From: Sambucus nigra
Lineage: Eukaryota; Streptophyta; Magnoliopsida; Dipsacales; Adoxaceae
Direction of reading: 5' to 3'
NCBI GenBank assembly: GCA_949130495.1
Contig: OX422208.1
Location: forward strand, 692,865,702-692,929,701
Length of the DNA: 64,000 bases
The translations under genes were made by a program, and so were the position numbers. Shown here one piece after another: positions 54,386 to 64,000 of this stretch. A model generated the notes under the pieces. That model was not told where the DNA came from. It was given only the letters and a program-made list of their open reading frames with translations, and did no database searches. Position 1 is the stretch's first letter. Every line of letters starts with the position of its first letter.

Positions 54386-54633
54386 ATTGCTTCCATTATT
54401 GACCTCCCAGGCATAAACCCAAATTGATTCTCAGATACTGTTGTATTCAATCTTAATCTATATTCAATAACTCTCTCCCAAAGTTTCATTTTATGACTCA
54501 TTAACTTAATACCGCGATAATTTGAACAACTTTGTATGTCCCCTTTATTTTTATAAATAGGTACTAAAACACTTTTTCTCCATTCATCGGGCATCCTATT
54601 AGTCATTAAAATTCTATTAAATAATTTTGTAAG
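54384..54633 (-). pseudogene. RTE LINE reverse transcriptase, distal fragment
   Basis: Minus strand: LTKLFNRILMTNRMPDEWRK, SVLVPIYKNKGDIQSCSNYR, GIKLMSHKMKLWERVIEYRL, then SENQFGFMPGRSIMEAIYL. These are RT blocks 1-2 of RTE-type LINEs. The sequence stops at IYL (54384) where the Athila ORF3 tail begins, so the catalytic FADD block and the 3' end are missing. Confidence 0.75.
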
Positions 54634-54638
54634 CCATG

Positions 54639-55848
54639 TGTAAGAGGGTACTTTAGATTATAGATGGAGGCGTAACCCCTTTTTGGAGTATGGTAATGAT
54701 AAGTTAATTAGCCCAAAGACCTTGGATTAATGATAGAACATACAAGTGCAAGCCCAATGAAGATGAACTCAGTTTAAACTCACCAATCTCTCATGTATAA
54801 CTCAGTAAATAGTAATGAACTTTAGAAGTAACTTAGGTAGAGGGAGAGAGAAGTAAGCACCCTAGATACACCTTGGTAGGCAGGTAGAAACACACCCTAC
54901 GCCCTCAGGAATCTCTGTCGAGTATTAGAAGCTTTGCAATAAATAACAATGGTGAGTGGATAAACTCTCTGGTTTGCAATAACTCTCTCTCTCTGATGAG
55001 AATCCCTAGCAATAACTCCAGAGTTCTCAAAAAGATCATCATGCTCTCCTCAGGGGCGGTTGGGGTCCTTAAATAGCCCCCCACACCATTTCCGAGGCAA
55101 CTCAGTCATTAAAACTATGAAAGACATCCCTCATACTTTATGTCACAACATTAAATGTTTGATGCACTAGTCGTCGCCATGTCATAATCATTAAATGCCA
55201 AGACATGCCTTTTGCCTAATCACCGTGTGCCAGGGGGACTGTTGTCACAGAGGTGGCTCACCAACTGCCTGACAGCCCCAAATACTACGGTGGTTTACTC
55301 AAGTGCATGTCTGACATTGTTTAGCTGGCTAGTGACATCACCTACAGTAGGTGGGACATTAAGTAGAGGGCTGTTTGGTTCACAGCCTAACGCCCGATGG
55401 AACTCCAAGCTGCTCCGCCCAAGGTTCCACGGTCAAGGTCCTTCGGTGTTTTACCAGGTGTATCTAAGATGGTCAGGACAAGCCCCAACGGTGCCTCACT
55501 TCTCAATCCTCCAAACCAAGTCCCTCTAAAGTTCCCACGGTGAGGTCATTCGATAGAGCATGAAAGCTCTCCCAGGCCCTGCCAAGCCTGGTCTCTCGCA
55601 AGTACCGTTTGACCTCACACAAACTCATTTTTTATTATCGTTACGTCATTTACAACCGTTATAGCTTACAGTCAACATAAATAAAAATACAACATGACTA
55701 ATACAACGAGCTAAAATATGAGCTGCCGCGCCGAGCTGCCACGCTGAGTTGCCACGCTTGAGCTGCCTCGATTGCTTAATCTCAAACATTATTGCCAATT
55801 TTAGGGGTTTGTCCCTAATCTCAAGATTACCTTCAAGCCCCCTCTACA
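54639..55848. mobile_element. solo LTR, 1210 bp, inserted in the LINE; TSD CCATG
   Basis: Begins TGTAAGAGGGTAC, ends AGCCCCCTCTACA (TG...CA with partly complementary ends). CCATG stands on both sides (54634-54638 and 55849-55853), and removing the insert plus one CCATG rejoins the LINE frame exactly (EDGVSW | LTKLFN). Inside are GGTCCTTAAATAGCCCC near 55050 (TATA-like) and no coding. Its family was not recognised. Confidence 0.88.
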
Positions 55849-55853
55849 CCATG

Positions 55854-57000
55854 ATACTCCATCCTCACCTAAGCACTTCCAAACCTTAATAGGGATACTA
55901 TCTGGTCCTAAAGCCTTTCCTGTTTTCATATTTTTTAGAGCAATCCTGACCTCTGTTGTCCTAATTCTACGAAAAAATATATTTTCTCGAGTCTCCCTAA
56001 GTTCTTATATATCTAATCTACTCCCATTATCTCCATTTAATAACCTCTCAAAGTAGTTTTTCCATCTTTCCATAATTTCATCATCTTTGACTAGGACTCT
56101 CGAATCATCACTTTTGATACACTTAACGTTATTAAAATCTTTTGTCTTCCTGTCCCCAAGTTTAGCAAGCTTATAAATACTTTTTTCCCCTTCTTGTGTT
56201 CCTAATTTTGTATAAAGATCATCATACGCTTTTAACTTAGCATCTCTTAACACTTTCTGAACTTCCTTTTTAGCCCATTTATATTTCTCAAAATTTTCTT
56301 CAATTCTATTTGTTTGCCATGTTTTAAAGCACTCCCTTTTAATTTTTACTATATTTTGTACTTCTTCATTCCACCACCAAGTTTCTTTAGCCTGTGGCCC
56401 CTTGCCTTTTGATTCTCCAAGAATTTCTTTTGATATTCTCCTAATGCATGTGGCCATCTTATTCCACATTATGTTAGTTTCTTCTTCAGTATTCCATGTT
56501 GCTTCATTTAATACTTTATCTTTAAATAGTTCTAATTTCTCTCCTTTTAAGTTCCACCACCTAGTTCGTGGGTTAATCTTCACATTTCGCACTAGTGATT
56601 GATTTTTAATATTTATATCCAACACCAGTATCCTATGTTGTGAGGTTAAGCTCTCTCTCGGGATAACCTTACGATCTTTACACGTTAATCGATCTCCTTT
56701 CCTAGTAATGAAAAAATCTATTTGGCTCTTATGCGTTCCACTTTTATAAGTTATTAAGTGTTCAAGCCTCTTTTTAAAACATGTGTTTACTAGTACAAAA
56801 TCATAAGCCATCGCAAAATCTAACATAAACTCTCCCCTATCGTTCCTATCTCCAAAACCATATCCTCCATGCACTATCTCATATCCTACACGATCTTCTC
56901 CTACATGGCCATTAAAATCTCCCCCTATATAGATTTTCTCACCTACGGGTATTTCTTGAATTAGTCATCCATTTATTCCCAAAATTGTACTTTAGTGTGC
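55854..57000 (-). pseudogene. RTE LINE: endonuclease C-terminus to RT N-terminus
   Basis: Frame 56874-56005 (289 codons, minus) starts in the endonuclease with MLDFAMAYDFVLVNTCF and THKSQIDFFITRKGD. The usual SDH near the end of the endonuclease is SQH (LTSQHRILVLDI). A linker rich in Trp and Lys follows (TRWWNLKGEKLELFKDK, WWWNEEVQNIVKIKRECF), then RWKNYFERLLNGDN. After a stop, IRTTEVRIALKNMKTGKALG and PDSIPIKVWKCLGEDGVSW begin the RT. The layout and the GPDxIPxxxWK motif identify a plant RTE-clade LINE. Confidence 0.82.
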
Positions 57001-57456
57001 TCACCTTTTCTAATAACGGTTACGATATCGTCCTTAAAGTTCTTATTTACTATTATTCTAACTCCGTTCTTATTTTTATGTTTTCCTGTATAATATAATT
57101 TAAACCCTACATTTTCTATTTCTCTAGCTTTCTCACCGACCCATTTAGTTTCTTGTAAACAAGCTATGTTAACTATTCTTCTTATCATGGTATCTACTAA
57201 CTCCATCCCTTTTTCTGTCATAGTCATAGTCCCTATGTTCCAAGTCGCTAACCTAAGTCTAGTATCCTGGACTAGCTTCTTTACACGCACACGTCCAGCT
57301 TGTTACAGGAGCCCTTGCATATTTATCGTTGCATCCAGGCGCCGATGTGACGCCCCTTGCCTTTTTTTTAGACACCTGATGGCAGGCGCAACGCCTTTTG
57401 CCTATTTTTCGACACCCGGTGGCAGACGCAACGCATCGCTTAAGGGGCATTAGCAC
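56973..57456 (-). pseudogene. RTE LINE: 5' end and endonuclease N-terminus
   Basis: The minus frame 57290-56973 reads RLRLATWNIGTMTMTEKGME and NIACLQETKWVGEKA, the APE-type endonuclease motifs (WN(I/V)G, QE-TKW), then KHKNKNGVRIIVNKNFKDD. A frameshift near 56960 leads into IYIGGDFNGHVGED. The upstream frame 57456-57259 (basic, Cys-containing) resembles RTE leader sequence. The 5' end lies near 57460; no target duplication could be defined because the 3' end is lost. Confidence 0.78.
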
Positions 57457-57460
57457 GTAT

Positions 57461-59330
57461 ATTCATAGGATTAAAATGGAGTGAATACGCCTCATGTGAT
57501 GTAATGCCTATATTGCTTAATAAATATTACAGACGATTAGTGACAGCTATAATGATTTCTCATTAATAGGCTGAGATATATGAAACATGTATATAGAATA
57601 AATTGTGTTAAACTCTAGCTGTTGCGCATTGATTTGAAAAAAATCTTTGGAGATATGCCTTGATACATGATCATATTAAATTAATATATTCGTACACTTT
57701 CGTCAAACAAAGGACAGAATCCCTGCTTTCAAAGGACTAATTTCTTTAACTTTAAGTCATACCGGACTATGTACTTTGTTTTTGAGCCACACAAAAGTCA
57801 GGCTACTATTTACTTTCGGCAGATATGACATAAGATCCTGTATTCTCAAAACTATTAAAACATTTCTTGATGGGACCACACTTTCACATGGCAGAGCATC
57901 TGACAAACCTACACTCCATCAGAGCCAAAAGCAAAAGAAATTGCTGATGCAAACTGACTTTATGCTGTATAGACTAGTACACTACCCAAGTTGTTATAAC
58001 ATGCTTTCACAGTTGTACAAACGTATTCGAACATTATGTCACACATAAAGATCTAATTAAAGATCTCATTTAACATTGTGGAGTCCAGCATATGCGCATA
58101 CCAATCAAAATTAGTAATCCATTAAAAACATTTACTTTTTTCTTTACTATTTACTTCCGGTATTTTGGCACCCGTTTGCCGGCAACATAACAAAAATCCA
58201 GCGGAAAAAAAAACTACGGTTGACCCCTACGCCGGTCGTTTCCTGCCAAAGCTGCCGCCGACAGCTATTACAAGCTATGAACTTTAACAAACAAATTCAG
58301 ATTTGAAACAGGATTTTCCTCAAATACAATCATATGGAAAAAATATATACACCCATTTCTGCGTTTCAGCTGACAAGCCAAAGATGAACCACGAGGGGAT
58401 ATAGCAACAGACCAAGTTGAAAATTCTACCCAACTCAAATTCAAACTCCAACAAAATAACTATCTTCGAACATCCTCGAACTTTGAATAACCTGACCCCC
58501 GGACAGGTATTCCGAACAAACTACCTTGGAACATCCTTGACCTACGAGGAGGCTTGAACTCGGAACAACCTCCGATCTTCGAACAACCATCTTCGAGGAA
58601 CCTTTACCTCCCAGAAGCCTTGGAGGATCATCGCTGAACTGAAGCCAAAGATAGATCTTGATGAAATTGATCAAGCCACCTGTGAAATCCGATGAACCTC
58701 CGGTGACAAATCGATCGACCTCAAAAATCATACCACTGACTTGATCTTACCTTGGACTTAAACAAAAAAATTATTTGGCTCAAGCACCGTGGAGCTGGAA
58801 CACGTGGTGATCCCGGCCGAGCCACCTCCGACTTTTCTTACAACTATTAGAAAAATGGGATATGTACGAAGCCCATAAAAAACGGGGTACAGTGTTGAAA
58901 GTGAGAGTGTACAAACCATTTGGGAAATAGTAGGCTTTTTTTTGTTTAAAATTAATAAACACACTGATATATCACTCGAGGTACCTCTTCTAAAAATGGG
59001 TATGGTATAGTGGTACTAAACCACGTGAAATACTTTCAAAATTATGCACAATATTATTTATATGTCATTCGAACACTTTGACAATAAACAGTTGCTAAAG
59101 ATTATTGATATGTGATATTGAAAAATAGGTCAAATAAAGCATATCGCCTATTTTATTGAATTTCGGATGTTATGGTATTTAATTCGTGCATGTTCTATTA
59201 ACACACCTGGGAAAATACTCTTCAAAGCTTAAAAAATATATGTAGCCTCGCACGAATTTGAGTTGCTCGAGTTGAAAAAAAATTATTTCTGAAAAAAACA
59301 TATTCCGAACAAACTTATCAAAGATGATAT
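57461..59330. other. non-coding sequence, no feature recognised
   Basis: AT-rich in the first part. 58460-58640 is richer in C and has loosely repeated TTCGAACA/TCGAGGA words. The longest open frames here show no domain-like sequence. Confidence 0.4.
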
Positions 59331-59397
59331 TTGCTAGAGTGACCTTGGCAAAAATAATATTTTTTGCTGAAAACTTAACAATTTGCTCAAACCTAGA

Positions 59398-59547
59398 ACT
59401 CGAGCTGCCTCATTCATAGTGACTCGAGTTGCCTCAGTCATTGTGCTTCGAGCTGCCTCAGACAGAGTGCCTCGAGCTGCCTCATTCATAGTGACTCGAG
59501 CTGCCTCATTCATAGTAACTCGAGCTGCCTTAGTCATAATTGCTCGG
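59398..59547 (+). repeat. 24-bp minisatellite, about six units
   Basis: Units of CTCGAGCTGCCTCATTCATAGTGA with substitutions, each beginning CTCGAG or CTTCGAG. The period of 24 keeps all frames open, which explains the apparent proteins on both strands (TMNEAARV repeats). Confidence 0.85.
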
Positions 59548-60530
59548 AGTAACCTTCTGAGCAACCTCATCCATAGTCGCTCGGAGAAACATTCTTCACT
59601 ACCTTGTATTCAATTTATGCTGAAGTATGATTTATTCATATTATGATATTAGTTACATGAAAATTCAAGTCTGATATTTATTATTCACCTCAAGGTGACT
59701 CAGCATGCTTACTAACTGAATTATTCTGCATATGATTTAAATAGATCCCAAAACTTCCGAGTCTTCTCAGCTTGGACAAAATAGCGAGGGCATGAGATAA
59801 ATAGCTCACCACATGATATATTTGCACTCTATCATTTTACGCTAGCATGAACTCAATATAGTATCATATCAAACTGGCATCATGAAATTGCACAGGATAA
59901 TATGTTTTACGATTCCTCGAGGCATGATACTGAGTTTATTTTATTCTCTTGACATAAAATAAAATAAAGGGGGCAAAATATACCCCACATGATTATATGT
60001 AACATTGCAACACATATGTCCCACAAGTTACTAATGGTTTTGTGCCAGAATCAGAGATGATTTTTTATCGTTGCAGATATTGAACACATATGATCAAATC
60101 GAGCTTGAGCAATTACACGAAGCCTTACAGATGTCAAAGCCAAACGCTCAAGAGATTTTTTTAAATTCGGGACAAATACCTCGTGAAATGTATTTAAATG
60201 CTTTCAATTCTTAGATAGTGTTGTAACTAATAGCTATATTTTCTTTACTTTAATTTATCTCAAAATAAGAGACAAAACGAAGTAAAGAAGGGGAAAAGCA
60301 TTATATGATGTAATATTTAGTTACACAGGAGGCCGAGTGATAAGCATGCTCAGATCTGGTCACAGAATAGTCATCATTATCGAGGCATCAATAGAAACAG
60401 ACTCTAGACTTGTTTAGCATAGCCACCGGTCAGCTTATATATATCACCGACTGTATGACATTATTTCCAGCAAAGCGACAGGGAGCAAGCATAATTGTCT
60501 GCAAAACCTGGAGCATGGATACAGAGTTTG
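59548..60530 (+). other. non-coding spacer, probably 3' region of a Tat-type element
   Basis: No gene. An AAATAAAGGGGGCAAAATAT stretch at 59961-59980 resembles polypurine-like words of Tat elements. It lies between two minisatellite arrays. Confidence 0.35.
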
Positions 60531-60532
60531 CA

Positions 60533-60750
60533 CACAAACCTTACCAGTATTATGGTAAGTCGCCCACAGAGGTGCATTATAGTCCTCACAAACCTTACCA
60601 ATATTGGGGTAAGTCGCCCGTAGAGGTGCATTATAGTTCTCACAAACCTTACCAGTATTGTGGTCAGTCGCCCACAGAGGTGCATTATAGTCCGCACAAA
60701 CCTTGCCAGTATTATGGTAAGTCGCCCAAAGCGGTGCATTACAGTTCTCG
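60533..60750 (+). repeat. 54-60-bp tandem array, four units, open in several frames
   Basis: Units run CACAAACCTTACCAGTATTA, then TGGTAAGTCGCCCACAGAGG and TGCATTATAGTCCT, four times with substitutions. The plus frame translates as HKPYQYYGKSPTEVHYSP repeats (18 codons, 54 bp) inside an open frame 60410-60793. The minus strand is also open. I treat it as a minisatellite; a repeat protein cannot be excluded. Confidence 0.8.
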
Positions 60751-61310
60751 TAAAAGTCCAATATTACTTGGCCCGCCTGACCCTCGGTTATAGGAGATTA
60801 AAGTCCTACATTACTAGACCCGCCTGACCCTCGGTTATGGGAGATTAAAGTCCAATATTACTTGGCCCACCTGACCCTCGATTATGGGAGACTAAAGTCC
60901 AATATTAGTTAGCCCGCCTGACCCTCGGTTATTGGAGAGTAAAGTCCAATATTACTTCGTGCGCCTGCCCCTCGCTTATGGGAGATTAAAGTCCTAGATT
61001 ACTTGGCGTGCCTGACCCTCGCTTATGGCAGATTTAAAGTCCTACATTTACTAGGCGCGTCTGGCCCTCGCTTATGGGAGATTTAAAGTCCAATATTACT
61101 AGACCTGCCTGACCCTCGGTTATGAGAGATTAAAGTCCAATATTACTTGGACTGCCTGACCCTCGGTTATGGAAGATTTAAAGTCCAATATTACTTGGCG
61201 CGCATGACCCTCACTTATCGGAGATTCAAAGTCAAACATTACTAGGTGCACCTGACCCTCACTTATGGGAGATTAAAGTCCTAAATTACTAGGCACGCTT
61301 AAAGACCGTC
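60751..61310 (+). repeat. ~57-bp tandem array, about ten units
   Basis: Each unit contains TTAAAGTCC, AATATTACTTGGC or ACATTACTAGGC, CGCCTGACCCTCGGTTATGG and GAGA. Units vary by substitutions and 1-bp indels, so no frame persists. The array follows directly on the 54-bp array. Confidence 0.85.
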
Positions 61311-61835
61311 ATTTCCGGGCATGCTTGAAGTCCCAATTTACTTAAAGAACCTTTATGATTACTTAACTAAGTAAAAAATTGGGCACACTTGCAAAATATG
61401 TTCGTTTCAAAACCCCAGTTCACTTAAAGCACAAATGGTTGCTCAACCGAGTACTCTCGACAAGTTTTGATCCTATGATTGCAAAAGATCCACTATACTT
61501 AGATAACCATCAATTGGTTGCTCAAGCCGGTATATCTGGCAAGTTTGTTGTTCAAAATGTTTAAAGCCGCAATAAAATTGTGGAGACATGCTAATTCGAG
61601 AAAAATGGGGGCAACCCCCAAAATACTCCTCCAAAAATGAAAAGAAGGGGCAGCAAAGATAGCCCCCTCAAAACTATATACAAATGATATATGCATATAC
61701 ATGCATACTACAAACCAAACATGGTTATATAATGATTTTCTAGTCGAAACGGGCTTAAACGATTTATTTCGTACACACAGTTGATATGTCTCAGCGGAAG
61801 CATCAACACACCAACTGTGCGTACGAGGGGGCAAA
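61311..61835 (+). other. 3' leader region before an LTR, with polypurine tract
   Basis: Non-coding. ATGGGGGCAACCCCC (61608-61622) is a small palindrome. ACGAGGGGGCAAA (61823-61835) is a polypurine-type tract directly before TGTAGAG, as in Tat/Ogre-type elements. Confidence 0.45.
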
Positions 61836-62900
61836 TGTAGAGTGGGGTTAAATAAATTAACCACCAACACTCTAATAAATTAACCCCACAAATTTGATAA
61901 AATATTGATCTATGATATATCAAATTTTACAACAATCCAGACCCTACACGGGCTGAGATATTATTATGCGCGATTTAATATATTGCGTATACTCCGCGTT
62001 TGATAAATTACACTAGACAATACTCAACTAATGATTTAATTTGTTCATTTAAGATGCCACCACATATATATTGTGACAAGTGGCACTATATATATTGGAC
62101 ACTTGGTTCCATAGAAAACATGACATGTGTCAAGCCTACTTGAGGCACTTTTCGGGGGGCAAAGTAAGGAGAGGAAATCTAACTCCCCCACGAACCTCTT
62201 GAGCTCCGTCACGTTTTCAATAGTGACGAGCGGATTTTCATAGTTTCATTACGAGTTTTACATATTTTATACGGTACATGGGTGTTGGGAGGCAGCTAGC
62301 CAAATTTGGCACCCCCGCGCACCAAAAACCACCAAAACCGAGTTTTTCGGTGTATCGTACGGACCCACGAACTACGCATACTTTAATTCTGCAAACGAGA
62401 CGGATACGTAAGCGCAACCACGTTGCTCAAGTATAAAACACGTTCAACGCGGTGCTTACCCAAATCTGCACTCACATCTTACATATTCTTAATTATATAT
62501 TCTTTGTTTCATTTAAAAGACTCTATTGTAGTATTTAGTGCATCTAGTAGTTAGACTCTATTGGGGTATTTAGTGCATCTGGTATTTAGTGCGTCTAGTA
62601 GTTAAACTGGATTGCATCAACGGAGAAATACTGGATTGAAGGCGCACGAGCAGTATTCAAGAGTATTGGAACACTTGGGACACTTGGGAATTTTCAATTG
62701 TATTCTTAAATTTTCCTTTCCATTCGTTGTATATAAGACATAATTTTATGATTTAGTTACTTTGTAATATTTGGAGATTAAACTGAATGTAATTGGAGTA
62801 TTTCAATAAATGGAAAAAATGTATTTATGGTTATTCAGTGTTGTTTATCATATATTAACCTTATTAAGAAAAGTTTTAAATTGTCTCATATTTTTGTCAC
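61836..62900 (+). mobile_element. probable 3' LTR of a Tat-type element (right end approximate)
   Basis: Starts TGTAGAGTGGGGTTAAA after the polypurine tract. AGTATAAAACACG (62430-62442) is a TATA-like box, and CAATAAATGG (62805-62814) a poly(A)-type signal downstream, in the right order for an LTR. The first 60 bp contain an inverted repeat (GTGGGGTTAAATAAATTAACC and TAATAAATTAACCCCAC). No second copy is present, so the 3' boundary is a guess. Confidence 0.5.
62521..62610 (+). repeat. short tandem repeat of a ~46-bp word in the LTR
   Basis: ACTCTATTGTAGTATTTAGT followed by GCATCTAGTAGTTAG is repeated as ACTCTATTGGGGTATTTAGT, then GCATCTGGTATTTAGTGCGT and CTAGTAGTTA. Local duplication downstream of the putative TATA box. 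Confidence 0.65.
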
Positions 62901-63370
62901 ATATTGAGAATGATATTGTAATTTGTTTCTCGTTCGAGTATTTATTAATTAAGCATGCCCACCTTAATTAATATTATTTAGGGTACAAGTTTGTTATTTA
63001 TTTTCTTTTTGAAGTTTTATTAAGCACACTAATCAGAATTCATGTTTCTTGACACAACTCAACTTCACACTTTGGTCACATGTGCAACGCACGTGTGCAC
63101 CGACTTGTATACAGTAAATGAGGAAATGTTCTGGAGAATATATTTCTAACCACCAACGGAAGATTCTAGTGTACATGTGATATCATGGGTAACATCAATA
63201 GAGGATAATCACACCCATAACAGCACATGGTCTGAAACCTATTATTACAAAAAATTACTAAAATAGCCATCTTTAACCGAATAACTATTATTAAATGCTT
63301 ATCGGGGAAATGACAAAAGGGGATAAAGTAAATGTAAAATGCCAAATAAACCCCATCATCGATTCAGATC
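62901..63370. other. non-coding sequence, no feature recognised
   Basis: AT-rich. ACATGTGCAACGCACGTGTGCAC (63078-63100) is G/C-alternating and contains CACGTG. No gene is seen. Confidence 0.35.
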
Positions 63371-64000
63371 ACTGCCCCCAAGTTGAAAAGAGTTCGTCGC
63401 GAACTTAGAGGGAGACACCATCGGTGTCGAGATCAATTGAAATAACTTGCGCAATAAAGGCCTCATGTTGCACCTCCTTCAAATCAACCTCAGTGGGATC
63501 AATGCCATGTGTCACGAGTACAACCCTCCTTCCCTTCGGCAAAATTTCCTTATGGCCCAATAAGTGGTAGAAAGAGCAATTGACACCTTGGCGGGCGGGG
63601 TGTTGGCAAAGGCACTAGGACGGTGGAAAAGCTACAATGGTGCTCCTTGACTTTTAGTGCATATTCAAAGGTCGTGACAAAGGTCGGAATCTCACGAAAG
63701 CGTAAATCCTGACAGATGTAAATTTGAAGGCAATAAATATAGTGGTTGAGGCGGGCGTGGGTACACATGAGCTAGAACTATCGAGTGTAGGTGTTCACTG
63801 AAGATGTCACTTGGAAGAGGCGTAGACACGGGCAAAGTGGTCCCGCTCATATGTTGGTAGTACAAAGAAAGCACGTCTCTGCCTTCATCTACGACCACAA
63901 GGTGATAGGAGACTACTGAGCCAACGCTCTTATCTGAGTTGTGTCATTCCTTGGAGAAACCCTATAGTTTGACGGCGGCGAGCTGTTGCGGTCGGGGATA
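63371..64000 (-). pseudogene. decayed coding-like tract, probably retroelement polyprotein; runs off the window
   Basis: The minus strand has protein-like sequence split among frames. Frame 63898-63692 reads MVVDEGRDVLSLYYQHMSG, frame 63768-63550 reads HYIYCLQIYICQDLRFREIP and FVTTFEYALKVKEHHCSF, and a third frame near 63530-63380 reads VVLVTHGIDPTEVDLKEV. The pieces follow one another at natural spacing, so one old gene with frameshifts is likely. I do not recognise the family. Base composition is more GC-rich than the neighbours. Confidence 0.35.

Noticed and set aside
58441..58731. 96-codon minus-strand ORF with a methionine start
   Set aside because: Composition is repetitive (TTCGAACA/TCGAGGA words), no domain or homologous neighbour is visible, and no promoter or splice context supports it.
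59334..59646. Repeat proteins TMNEAARV / IVTRAAS on opposite strands
   Set aside because: They are by-products of a 24-bp minisatellite whose length keeps every frame open.
60533..61310. CRISPR-like array because of regular repeat spacing
   Set aside because: Plant nuclear DNA, units are head-to-tail with diverged repeats and no unique spacers; these are minisatellites.

Overview
This is a flowering-plant nuclear window, probably a eudicot. It is AT-rich, has short GT-AG exons in AT-rich introns, and is filled with typical plant retroelements: Ty3/gypsy of the Tat and Athila lineages, Ty1/copia, an RTE-type LINE, tRNA-derived SINEs and MITEs. I see only one recognisable host gene.

HOST GENE (26970-35495, minus strand): the 3' half of a plant D-alanine--D-alanine ligase family gene. 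Ten exons join in phase and end at a TAA. They encode about 393 residues, the second of the two ATP-grasp Ddl units found in plant homologues. The exons for the first unit were not found upstream; about 28.5 kb of almost pure transposon sequence follows. The introns carry two solo LTRs with exact 5-bp target duplications, a foldback MITE, a SINE nested in a second MITE, and simple repeats.

LEFT FLANK (1-26.9 kb): a decayed copia remnant (1.5-4.4 kb) is followed by a minus-strand Tat element. This has a 3' LTR at 4574-5397, pol at 9.6-12.9 kb, gag-protease at 18.4-21.1 kb, a PBS at 21.25 kb and a stub of its 5' LTR. Between its pol and 3' LTR lies an antisense extra ORF with two apparent spliceosomal introns. 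A second, plus-strand Tat fragment (about 12.99-18.40 kb: truncated LTR, PBS, gag, protease, RT, RNase H) interrupts the first in opposite orientation. Next comes the 3' end of an Athila-like element on the minus strand (21.4-24.8 kb) holding a 534-bp solo LTR.

RIGHT FLANK (35.6-64 kb): a gag-only LTR element (35.68-38.17 kb); a possible solo LTR; an Athila element with both 1.5-kb LTRs but no RT, RNase H or integrase (39.09-46.97 kb); and a second Athila copy (47.9-54.38 kb) with nearly complete gag-pol and an ORF3 that has its own TATA-like promoter, but no LTRs. The second Athila joins abruptly to a minus-strand RTE LINE (54.38-57.46 kb) that carries a 1210-bp solo LTR. At 59.4-61.3 kb there are three tandem-repeat arrays, then a polypurine tract and an LTR start (61.84 kb), which look like the 3' end of another Tat-type element. 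The final 600 bp contain a decayed, unassigned coding-like tract.

All retroelement ORFs are broken by stops or frameshifts. Coordinates of splice sites, LTR ends and target duplications were read by eye; functional statements rest on family motifs, not on database searches.
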